6,871 nt of DNA, taken from contig CAMOVS010000064.1 in assembly GCA_946627575.1 (NCBI GenBank), positions 1 to 6,871 on the forward strand, given 5' to 3'. The position numbers and the translations under genes are program-made. Every line of letters begins with the position of its first letter. The first letter of the stretch is position 1. A model generated the notes under the pieces. That model saw only the letters and a list, made by a program, of their open reading frames with translations. It made no database searches and was not told the DNA's origin. Source of the stretch: an uncultured Lachnospiraceae bacterium (GTDB lineage: Bacteria > Bacillota > Clostridia > Lachnospirales > Lachnospiraceae). Positions 1-5,750 of the stretch are shown in pieces.

Positions 1-164
1 AAAACATGCAGGACCACAAGATCTGTATAGGCCAGGGCTTCCGTGGGAAGGCAGGATGGCTGGGCGTCGGCAGCTGCACCAGCCTCTTCGACCATTCCAT
101 AGCCGGATGCCCCCCTTCCGAAGATCAGATATATGAAGGGTTGAAGGATCTTCTTGCAAAATAA
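1..164 (+). CDS. C-terminal fragment of an unrecognised cysteine-containing protein
   Basis: An open frame enters from the left edge (first full codon at 3) and stops at TAA 162-164, giving 53 residues. The tail reads roughly KICIGQGFRGKAGWLGVG, then SCTSLFDHSIAGCPP, then a short helix ending in LLAK. The three cysteines (in KIC, GSC and AGCPP) and the Gly-rich spacing look like a conserved motif, perhaps metal or Fe-S binding, but I cannot name the family. An in-frame ATG at 6-8 exists, but the sequence that would hold a ribosome site is outside the window, so I treat this as the 3' end of a longer gene. It converges on recD2, with a 145-base gap between the two stops. The codons read as real protein, and both other plus-strand frames are interrupted. 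Confidence 0.6.
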   Translation, partial: NMQDHKICIGQGFRGKAGWLGVGSCTSLFDHSIAGCPPSEDQIYEGLKDLLAK

Positions 165-214
165 GAAAGCCGCGAATCCCCTAGAGGAATCACGGCAAAG
201 ATTTCATATATGAA

Positions 215-256
215 GCACACCAGCATAGTGTCATCGAAGACATCTATCCGGCGTGC
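215..256. terminator. Imperfect hairpin between convergent genes (weak terminator candidate)
   Basis: The outer arms GCACACC (215-221) and GGCGTGC (250-256) pair over 7 bp. There is further interrupted pairing inside (CATAG with CTATC/G, GTC with GAC) around an ATCGAA-like loop. It sits in the 145-base gap between the left-edge gene and recD2, where both transcripts must end. Neither side has a clean U-tract, so it is not a textbook intrinsic terminator. A second weak hairpin, with two mismatches, lies at 170-195. A 12-bp perfect palindrome, TTCATATATGAA, is at 203-214. Confidence 0.25.
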
Positions 257-309
257 TATTGGTTCATTATTCCGTTTCTGTTATATATTGGAATTAATAG
301 TGATTATGA

Positions 310-3216
310 TCAAGTTCGATTCAGGATTCTGCTTTCTTCAATCCACCTCATCAGGACATCCACGATATACTCCTGTTCCTCTTCGGTTAAAGTCCTTCCT
401 TTGGGGATGCCGTGCCACTTTTCCAGACAGCCCCGGCAGCAGGTTCCGGTGGCATGCTGGGCCAAAAAGATCGGGTGTCCTTTGGGAGCTCCTCTCATGG
501 GTGTCTGCTTGCCATCGTTCTTCGGTTCTGCTGAGGATAGGCGCTGCCTTACAAAATCTTTGGCATGAGACCGGATCAGAGGAAGCCCTTTTTCTCTGAT
601 AAAGGCAAAGTCGGCCTCCTTCAGCTGAAAGCGCATGCGGAACCTGGACCGTCTAATCCGTGTAAATAGATCAATCTTAAGCCATTCCTCATGGGACAAG
701 CCAAGCTGTCTGTCTTCGCCTCCCCTTCTTCCTGTTTCCGCTGTCTCCTCAAGAGCCGAAGTTCCTCCCTCTGCCTTTCCTCTTTTCTCCCGGTCTTTCT
801 TTTTACCGTAAATGACAGTGGGCTCAGCAGCTTTAAGTACAGATTGACCATGTTCTTGGCCCATCGATCCATATGGAGCAGGCCCTGCTTCTGTCCCGGC
901 CAAGGGAAGGATCTTTGCCGCTTCTTGCCCACTCTCTCCCTGCAGCTGCCGGATCCTGTCTTTTAGTAAAGTATTTCTCTTTGCCACCGTAACATTCCTG
1001 ATGGCATAGGAAAGAGCCTTCCGGGTACCTACCATGACCAGGATCTTCTTTGCCCGGGTAATACCGGTATAGATCAGATTCCTCTGCAGCATGATATAAT
1101 GGTTCATCATGACCGGCAAAACCACGATAGGGTATTCGGATCCCTGGGCCTTGTGAATGGTTGTGGCATAGGCCAGAACCAGCTCATCCAGCTCCGAGAC
1201 CTCATAAGAGATCTCCCGATCTTCAAAGCGGACATAAAGCATCCTCTCATGGGCATCTACCGACGTCACCTGTCCTATATCCCCATTAAAGACTTCTTTA
1301 TCGTAATTGTTGCGGATCTGCATCACCTTGTCCCCGGCCCGGAAGACATATCCGCCCCGGCGGAGTCCTTGTCCCACCTGACCCGACGCAGGATTAAGAG
1401 CTTCCTGGAGAACCTGATTTAGGTTGGCCGCACCGACCGCCCCTCTTTGCATGGGAGTTAATACCTGAATCTCATCGGATGGAATATGATAGTAAGCCGG
1501 CAGCTTGTCCCGGACAAGGCTGACGATCGCTTCGGCCGCTTCCCCAGCCAGGACGCCGGAATCCCCACTGTCCCAGCCTTTACCGGCCAGCTGCTTCTCC
1601 ATATCCATAAAGAAAAAGTCGCTCTGACGGCCGCCCCTGATGTCAGGAAGCTGGCCCTGATTGATCCGGTGGGCATTCATGATGATTCGGCTGGTCTGTG
1701 CCTGACGGAAAATCCTTGTCAATCTGACCACGGAAAAGGCTTCCGAATCAATCATGTCCCTCAGGACATTGCCGGCCCCTACGCTGGGAAGCTGATCAAT
1801 ATCCCCCACCAGGATCAAAGTCATTGTGTCGGGTACCGCCTTAAGCAGATTATACATCAACATAAGATCAATCATAGAGCACTCATCAACGATCAGTACA
1901 TCTCCCTGAAGAGGTTCTTCTTCATTCTTCTGATATCCGTCCGGCGGTTTGACCTCCAGGAGGCGGTGGATGGTTTTAGTCTCCATGCCTGTGGCCTCCG
2001 ACAGCCTTTTCGCCGCCCGACCAGTGGGTGCCGCCAGAAGAATCCGGGCTCCTGCAGCTCGGAAAGCCGTGATAATCCCCAATGTTGTTGTTGTTTTCCC
2101 GGTTCCGGGTCCGCCTGTCAGGATCAGAAGCTTACTGCTTACCGCAGTCCGGATAGCCTGAAGCTGGATCTCATCGTAATCCATGCCGGTCTTTCTGCGT
2201 ATTCTTTCTTCCAGTCCTTCTACAGCTACATGGATTCCCTCCCGGTTCCGGCTGATCTCATGAAGTCTTCTGGCCGTTCCTTTCTCGGAAAAATAAAAGG
2301 GAGGAAGGTATATGGCCACAGATTTCGACTCCTCCCCTTCCCCCTTTTCAAGCATCCCCTTGTCGGCAAAGGAAGGACCTTCTCCGGAATTCTCATCCAT
2401 TTCTGTCGATATGACTTCCGTAATGACATCTTCCTGGCGGATCATCTCATCTAAACTCATGGAAAGAAGATGATCTTCAACCGATAGCAATTCCTCCGCC
2501 TTCGTGATCAGCATTTCCCGGTCGGCGTAGCAATGCCCTTCATCAGCCAGCCGGTTCAGGGTGTAGAGAATACCGCTCCGCAGCCTCACATATTTCTCAT
2601 GGCCGAACCCCATCTTCTCTGCAATCTGGTCGGCAGTCTTAAATCCGATCCCCCAGATGTCATCGGCCAGGCGGTAGGGGTTCTCCTGAACGATCTTAAT
2701 GCTCTCATCTCCGTAGGTCTTGAAGATCCTGGTCGCATGGCTGGTGCTGACATCATGGCTTTGAAGAAAGACCATGATATTCCGGATTTCTTTCTGTTCG
2801 GCCCAGCTCTTCTTGATCCGGTCCACCCGGACTTTGCCTATGCCCTCCACCTCCAGAAGCCGGTCAGGCTCTTCCTCAATCACATCCAAGGTGTCCTTGC
2901 CGAAGGTGCGGACGATCCGCTGGGCAAACTTGGGCCCGATCCCCTTGACCAGACCACTTCCAAGATATTTCTCCATGCCGTAGACCGTGGCAGGCAAAGT
3001 CTCTTCAAAAGTCTCCATGGAAAACTGTCTGCCGTATTTGGCATCAATTCGCCACCGGCCTCCCAGAGACAATACGCTGCCCACATGAACATCCGGCATG
3101 CTGCCGACCACTGTCACCAGGTCGCTGTAATTCTTAGCCCGGCACTTGATCACGGAATATCCGTTCTGGGCATTCTGATATGTAATTCTTTCCACAACGC
3201 AGCGCAGGTGTTCCAT
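310..3216 (-). CDS. recD2: RecD2-family ATP-dependent DNA helicase with a fused C-terminal DUF4186 domain
   Basis: This is a 968-residue superfamily 1B 5'-3' DNA helicase; RecD2 acts in DNA repair in bacteria and does not need RecBC. In order: an OB-like N-terminal region; helix-hairpin-helix motifs near 92-106, 125-138 and 189-203 (each beginning GIG); an acidic insert about 270-297; Walker A GGPGTGKTTT at 368-377; VDECSM at 443-448; VGDIDQLPSVGAG at 470-482; LTRIFRQ at 499-505; ATTIHKAQGSEYP at 684-696; and YTGITRAK at 716-723. The helicase ends near 756. A charged linker follows (about 757-842), then a domain I recognise as DUF4186 (about 845-968) with NDGKQTPMRG, AQHATGTCCRGCLEKWHG and Cys926/927/930. 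RecD2 is usually about 720-800 residues, so the tail is extra. The start is ATG 3214-3216, 7 nt after GGAG in AAGAGGAG. The frame is open to 3303, but the ATG there lacks a ribosome site and lies upstream of the predicted transcript start. Confidence 0.95.
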   Translation of the reverse strand: MEHLRCVVERITYQNAQNGYSVIKCRAKNYSDLVTVVGSMPDVHVGSVLSLGGRWRIDAKYGRQFSMETFEETLPATVYGMEKYLGSGLVKGIGPKFAQRIVRTFGKDTLDVIEEEPDRLLEVEGIGKVRVDRIKKSWAEQKEIRNIMVFLQSHDVSTSHATRIFKTYGDESIKIVQENPYRLADDIWGIGFKTADQIAEKMGFGHEKYVRLRSGILYTLNRLADEGHCYADREMLITKAEELLSVEDHLLSMSLDEMIRQEDVITEVISTEMDENSGEGPSFADKGMLEKGEGEESKSVAIYLPPFYFSEKGTARRLHEISRNREGIHVAVEGLEERIRRKTGMDYDEIQLQAIRTAVSSKLLILTGGPGTGKTTTTLGIITAFRAAGARILLAAPTGRAAKRLSEATGMETKTIHRLLEVKPPDGYQKNEEEPLQGDVLIVDECSMIDLMLMYNLLKAVPDTMTLILVGDIDQLPSVGAGNVLRDMIDSEAFSVVRLTRIFRQAQTSRIIMNAHRINQGQLPDIRGGRQSDFFFMDMEKQLAGKGWDSGDSGVLAGEAAEAIVSLVRDKLPAYYHIPSDEIQVLTPMQRGAVGAANLNQVLQEALNPASGQVGQGLRRGGYVFRAGDKVMQIRNNYDKEVFNGDIGQVTSVDAHERMLYVRFEDREISYEVSELDELVLAYATTIHKAQGSEYPIVVLPVMMNHYIMLQRNLIYTGITRAKKILVMVGTRKALSYAIRNVTVAKRNTLLKDRIRQLQGESGQEAAKILPLAGTEAGPAPYGSMGQEHGQSVLKAAEPTVIYGKKKDREKRGKAEGGTSALEETAETGRRGGEDRQLGLSHEEWLKIDLFTRIRRSRFRMRFQLKEADFAFIREKGLPLIRSHAKDFVRQRLSSAEPKNDGKQTPMRGAPKGHPIFLAQHATGTCCRGCLEKWHGIPKGRTLTEEEQEYIVDVLMRWIEESRILNRT

Positions 3217-3264
3217 GATGCGGCTCCTCTTCCCGTGCGGTTTATGCTTGTCATACTGTAATCT

Positions 3265-3293
3265 ATTATCATCGATTTTTATATGGAATTCAA
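3265..3293 (-). promoter_or_regulatory. Predicted sigma-A promoter of recD2
   Basis: On the minus strand, the -35 TTGAAT (3288-3293) and the -10 GATAAT (3265-3270) are separated by exactly 17 bp. Transcription would begin near 3258, leaving a leader of about 40 nt before the ATG at 3216. The promoter lies inside the open upstream extension of the recD2 frame. This is independent support for the start at 3216 rather than at 3303. Confidence 0.6.
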
Positions 3294-3376
3294 TATCCTT
3301 CAAGTAAATAAATCTATTTCAAATCTCGTCGAACCGTATTCTTAGGACATCTTTTCTTTTATAGAGCAAAAGTATC

Positions 3377-3405
3377 TTGCTTTTTCTTTGCAAATGCAGT
3401 ATGTT
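3377..3405 (+). promoter_or_regulatory. Predicted promoter of the ZIP transporter remnant
   Basis: A -35-like TTGCTT (3377-3382) and a -10-like TATGTT (3400-3405) have a 17-bp spacer. They point at the ZIP remnant, with transcription starting near 3412, inside the inverted repeat at 3410-3427. The match is moderate, and the area is AT-rich, so other hexamers (for example TATTAT near 3438) are possible. The divergent recD2 promoter is about 85 bp away. Confidence 0.4.
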
Positions 3406-3409
3406 ATAT

Positions 3410-3427
3410 GGTTAGTTGTGTCTAACC
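3410..3427. promoter_or_regulatory. Inverted repeat at the predicted transcription start: possible metalloregulator operator
   Basis: GGTTAG, 6 nt, CTAACC is a perfect 6-bp inverted repeat placed just after the predicted -10 element of the ZIP remnant. The TTAG-N6-CTAA core resembles the kind of site bound by DtxR/MntR-family metal-dependent repressors, which often control metal uptake genes. The link to that family is inference from position and shape only. It could also be a leader hairpin or a site for another dimeric repressor. Confidence 0.4.
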
Positions 3428-3441
3428 CTTAATGAATATTA

Positions 3442-3467
3442 TGCTTTGTTTTAGTGCTTTGTTTTAG
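3442..3467. repeat. Tandem duplication of a 13-bp unit
   Basis: TGCTTTGTTTTAG occurs twice back to back (3442-3454 and 3455-3467) in the leader between the possible operator and the ZIP ribosome site. The copies are identical, which points to a recent slippage duplication. No function is evident. Confidence 0.8.
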
Positions 3468-3511
3468 TTTTTTCACTCAGATTTTAATACGATCAAAGAA
3501 AGGAGTCTATC

Positions 3512-3843
3512 ATGTGGTTAATTATAAGTATCCCTTTTATAGGCACCAGCTTGGGTGCCGCCTGCGTCTTCTGGCAGAAGGATTGCCCAGAGGGCGTACC
3601 TTCCTCTATGGCATCCTTTCAGGCATTGTTGAACCCATCGGCGCCCTCCTGATTCTGGCTACAGCCGGACTGCTGGTTCCCGCTATGCCCTATCTCCTCA
3701 GCTTTGCTGCCGGGGCCATGATCTATGTGGTCGTGGAAGAACTGGTACCGGAGATGGCGGAAGGCGATCACTCCAACATCGGTACCATCTCCTTTGCCCT
3801 GGGTTTTATACTGATGATGATGCTGGATGTGGGACTTGGATAA
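3512..3843 (+). pseudogene. ZIP-family divalent metal transporter, internally deleted and frameshifted remnant
   Basis: The true N-terminus is ATG 3512-3514, 6 nt after AGGAG (3501-3505). It begins MWLIISIPFIGTSLGAACVF, typical of the first helix of bacterial GufA/ZupT-like ZIP permeases. That frame then turns to nonsense and stops at TGA 3650-3652. In another frame, from about 3574 to TAA 3841-3843, comes a clear ZIP C-terminus: EGLPRGRTFLYG, GIVEPIGALL, SFAAGAMIYVVVEELVPE, HSNIGTISFALGF and LDVGLG, covering the last three or so helices. Family members have about 260-270 residues; only about 20 plus 89 remain, so roughly 150 central residues are lost, along with the frame. The lost part holds the helices with the His/Asn-Pro-Glu-Gly metal-binding motifs, so the product cannot be a working transporter. 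The C-terminal frame also extends upstream to a GTG at 3454 that lacks a ribosome site, so I do not call that reading a gene. Confidence 0.88.
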
Positions 3844-3882
3844 GGCGGATTTGGGACAAAAAGCTGTTATTATTCCATAAAT

Positions 3883-3930
3883 AAAGCCTGAAGGCAGCTA
3901 ATGCATAATCATTGCTGCTTTCAGGCTTTT
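3883..3930. terminator. Strong bidirectional intrinsic terminator
   Basis: Arms 3883-3898 (AAAGCCTGAAGGCAGC) and 3914-3929 (GCTGCTTTCAGGCTTT) form a 16-bp stem with a single G-U wobble and a 15-nt loop. The plus side ends in TTTT. The minus side continues TTTATTTAT. It therefore closes both the ZIP remnant (plus) and the antiporter unit ending at 3958 (minus). Confidence 0.9.
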
Positions 3931-3957
3931 GTATTCACCGGTTAAAGGTCTCAGGAA

Positions 3958-4101
3958 TTATCGGTCCTCATTCTTCTTCCCGGTCTTATCCGTCTGATCT
4001 TCTGACTTTTGATCTTCTGACTTCTTGTTGCCCCAGTTAGCCCATATGGTCGCCCCAAAGGCAATCACAGCCAGCACTGCAACTAATACATTGGTAATCA
4101 T
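3958..4101 (-). CDS. Small single-span membrane protein of 47 residues, unknown function
   Basis: ATG 4099-4101 is preceded at 6 nt by a perfect AGGAGG (4108-4113), and the frame runs 47 codons to TAA 3958-3960. The protein begins MITNVLVAVLAVIAFGATIW, a single hydrophobic helix of about 16-18 residues. It is followed by ANWGNKK and a very hydrophilic tail rich in Lys, Asp, Glu and Gln, with the repeat KSEDQ-KSEDQ encoded by a 15-bp tandem duplication. The likely topology is a membrane anchor with a positively charged cytoplasmic tail. It is the last gene of the minus-strand unit, 51 bp after the 139-residue secreted protein gene and just ahead of the terminator at 3883-3930, so it should be co-expressed with the antiporter. 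I do not recognise the family. The ribosome site and clean hydrophobic/charged split make it convincing despite its size. Confidence 0.8.
   Translation of the reverse strand: MITNVLVAVLAVIAFGATIWANWGNKKSEDQKSEDQTDKTGKKNEDR
3994..4023. repeat. 15-bp tandem duplication inside the 47-residue gene
   Basis: Two adjacent 15-nt copies, 3994-4008 and 4009-4023, differ only at the first base (CTGATCTTCTGACTT and TTGATCTTCTGACTT). They encode two KSEDQ units on the minus strand. The difference is silent (CAG versus CAA), and the unit length keeps the frame. Confidence 0.85.
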
Positions 4102-4152
4102 AACTATCCTCCTCTTGTTATAGATTCTATCTTTATAACGGGAAGAAGGTTA

Positions 4153-4572
4153 TTATAGTTGGTCCTCCTTGTGGTGGATATAACGAATCAAGGCCTTATG
4201 CATCTGGTTCGGCGGTTCATCGCCGGCCGGTCCGCTTCCGGAAAACAGATGTCCTCCCATCATAAGGTCTTGCAACACACCACTATAATAATCGTGCAAA
4301 ACCACTTGAGAACTTTTTCTTTCCGGTAGACTCTGCTGGTGAATGATGCTAATGACCTTTTCAAACTCGGTCTGATTCTCAGGAATATATGGCGACACAG
4401 GCCTGATTGAGCGGATTATGGATGCTGAATCACTGGCAGGCCCTGCAAAGCCTGCACCCCCTGCCGGAATTTCCCTCTCTGTCCCTGCTGTCGATAGGAC
4501 AAAGAAAGAAAGCAGGATCAGGGCAGTTATGCGCCTTCTGCAGCAATACATGATGGAATACATTTTACTCAT
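4153..4572 (-). CDS. Secreted or membrane-anchored protein of unknown function, 139 residues
   Basis: The N-terminus has a signal-peptide layout: a short region with CCRRR at 10-14, then a hydrophobic run ITALILLSFFVLSTAG at about 15-30, with possible cleavage just after it. The remaining 110 or so residues are soluble: a Gly/Ala/Ser-rich stretch (about 36-50), a Pro-containing segment (RPVSPYIPENQ), then predicted helices with FEKVISIIHQQ and DYYSGVLQDLMMGGH, and a His-containing tail (MHKALIRYIHHKEDQL). There is no lipobox cysteine. I do not recognise the family. The gene starts 42 bp after the antiporter stop on the same strand and is followed by the 47-residue gene, so the three probably share one transcript under riboswitch control. 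The ATG at 4570-4572 has a modest site (AAGGA, about 10 nt upstream); in-frame ATGs at codons 4 and 8 lack better sites. The histidines might bind metal, but that is speculation. Confidence 0.75.
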   Translation of the reverse strand: MSKMYSIMYCCRRRITALILLSFFVLSTAGTEREIPAGGAGFAGPASDSASIIRSIRPVSPYIPENQTEFEKVISIIHQQSLPERKSSQVVLHDYYSGVLQDLMMGGHLFSGSGPAGDEPPNQMHKALIRYIHHKEDQL

Positions 4573-4614
4573 GGCAATCGTTTCCTTATAACATCAGGAT
4601 AATACTCGGGCATG

Positions 4615-5589
4615 TCATCGGACAATGATATAGGCTAAATAAGCCGCGTAAAGCAGCAGCATGCCGCTCCCCTCCATCCGACTGATTTTCCTCTCGCTAA
4701 GGGCAAAATACATGGTAATCATGGTTGCGACTATCAGAATTCCAAGATCCATAAGAGAGGCAGCGATCACTTCCACCGGATGCAAGGATGCCGATATGCC
4801 AAGAATAAACATCATATTGAAAATGTTAGATCCAACAACATTGCCGACGGCCATCCCGGTCTCTCCCTTCCTTGCTGCTACAACGGAAGTAACCAGCTCG
4901 GGAAGCGATGTCCCTACCGCCACAATCGTAAGCCCGACCAGCGTTTCTGACATACCCAGAAAGAGGGCGATCTCTCTGGCGCCGGCAACAACCGCCTTGC
5001 CTCCGACAACAATCAGAATAGCCCCTGCTGCGATCAGCAGAAAGCACTGCCAGATCGGGCGGACATCTTCTGCCACATCCTCCCCGGGCTCATGCATTGC
5101 TTTCGCCACCAGAGAATACATATAAAGGGCAAAAAACAGCATAAGAAGCAATCCCATGATGCGGGTTACCGCTCCTGCCTGAACGGACAGATTCCCCCTG
5201 AACACATTCAAAGACACCTGTCCCTGAAGCAAAAGGCCCACAAGCAGGCATGCCGTAACGGCCAGAGACACCAGGCAATCCCTCCAGATCGTCACTCTTT
5301 CTACAGGAACGGGATGAAAAAGAGCACAGAAGCCCAGGACAACAAGCAGATTAAATATATTAGATCCCACCACATTGGACAGGGCGATCTCATTGGATCC
5401 TTCCACAGCTGCCGACACACTCACCGCCAGCTCAGGTGCACTGGTTCCCATGGCAACGATAGTAAGTCCTATCACAAGTCCCGGGATCCTGAATATGCGA
5501 GCAAGATCTGCGCTTCCATCCACAAAAAAATCGGCCCCCTTAATGAGTGCGGCAAAGCCTGACAGTAATATCAAAATGTGCAAAATCAT
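4615..5589 (-). CDS. CaCA-family Na+(H+)/cation antiporter (YrbG type), probable Mn2+ exporter
   Basis: This 324-residue inner-membrane antiporter has about ten hydrophobic helices in two inverted halves. The alpha repeats that define the calcium/cation antiporter family are clear. In the first half, GTSAPE (48-53) is followed by SNVVGSNIFN (71-80). In the second, GTSLPE (226-231) is followed by GNVVGSNIFN (249-258). Glu53 and Glu231 match the ion-binding glutamates of the family. The length equals that of E. coli YrbG-like members, so the gene is complete. A hydrophilic loop (HEPGEDVAEDVRP, about 166-178) separates the halves. ATG 5587-5589 follows GGGAGG with about 6 nt spacing. It is the first gene of a three-gene unit behind a yybP-ykoY Mn2+ riboswitch and terminator, so Mn2+ is its most likely substrate, although the sequence alone would only say a divalent cation, commonly Ca2+. 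Stop TGA is at 4615-4617. Confidence 0.93.
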   Translation of the reverse strand: MILHILILLSGFAALIKGADFFVDGSADLARIFRIPGLVIGLTIVAMGTSAPELAVSVSAAVEGSNEIALSNVVGSNIFNLLVVLGFCALFHPVPVERVTIWRDCLVSLAVTACLLVGLLLQGQVSLNVFRGNLSVQAGAVTRIMGLLLMLFFALYMYSLVAKAMHEPGEDVAEDVRPIWQCFLLIAAGAILIVVGGKAVVAGAREIALFLGMSETLVGLTIVAVGTSLPELVTSVVAARKGETGMAVGNVVGSNIFNMMFILGISASLHPVEVIAASLMDLGILIVATMITMYFALSERKISRMEGSGMLLLYAAYLAYIIVR

Positions 5590-5708
5590 GTCTTTCCTCC
5601 CTTGTGTGCCTGCTTGATGAGCGTGAATTATGAAGCCTTCCGGAGATTCGAGAACCTTGAAGTGATTTCTCTGATCCTTGCCGGCAGGCTGGAGAGCTTT
5701 ATAAACAG

Positions 5709-5750
5709 AAAAAGAGACTCCTCCCGCAGTTATACTGCAGGAAAAGTCTC
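5709..5750 (-). terminator. Riboswitch expression platform: intrinsic terminator in the antiporter leader
   Basis: On the minus strand, GAGACUUUUCCUGCAG, UAUAA loop, CUGCGGGAGGAGUCUC form a 16-bp stem with three G-U wobbles, directly followed by UUUUU (5713-5709). The left arm reuses the GAGACUUUUCC segment that forms the 3' end of the riboswitch aptamer. Aptamer closure and terminator folding are thus mutually exclusive. In this riboswitch class metal binding favours the aptamer, so the terminator should form when Mn2+ is low. About 120 nt of leader with no gene follows before the antiporter start. Confidence 0.92.

Noticed and set aside
170..195. Hairpin after the left-edge gene as an intrinsic terminator
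   Set aside because: The stem carries two mismatches and is not followed by a U-tract on the plus strand.
310..684. DUF4186 as a separate gene downstream of recD2
   Set aside because: The frame is continuous with recD2 with no stop. The linker has no ATG with a suitable ribosome site close to the domain; the purine-rich GGGGAGG near 715-722 is too far from any in-frame start.
1486..3261. Long plus-strand open frames (about 322 and 242 codons) opposite recD2
   Set aside because: They are antisense to a gene with unmistakable helicase motifs, have no ribosome sites, and their translations show no domain pattern.
3512..3843. Programmed frameshift producing a functional ZIP protein
   Set aside because: No slippery sequence is visible at the junction, and even a joined product would lack the central helices with the metal-binding motifs.
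3454..3843. A 129-residue gene starting at GTG 3454
   Set aside because: There is no ribosome site; the N-terminal 40 residues read across the leader and out of frame through the true ZIP N-terminus.
3994..4023. Tandem repeat as a CRISPR fragment
   Set aside because: The units are adjacent with no spacers and encode part of a peptide.
4661..5562. Plus-strand frames of about 155 codons opposite the antiporter
   Set aside because: They are antisense shadows of a complete CaCA gene whose alpha repeats are intact.
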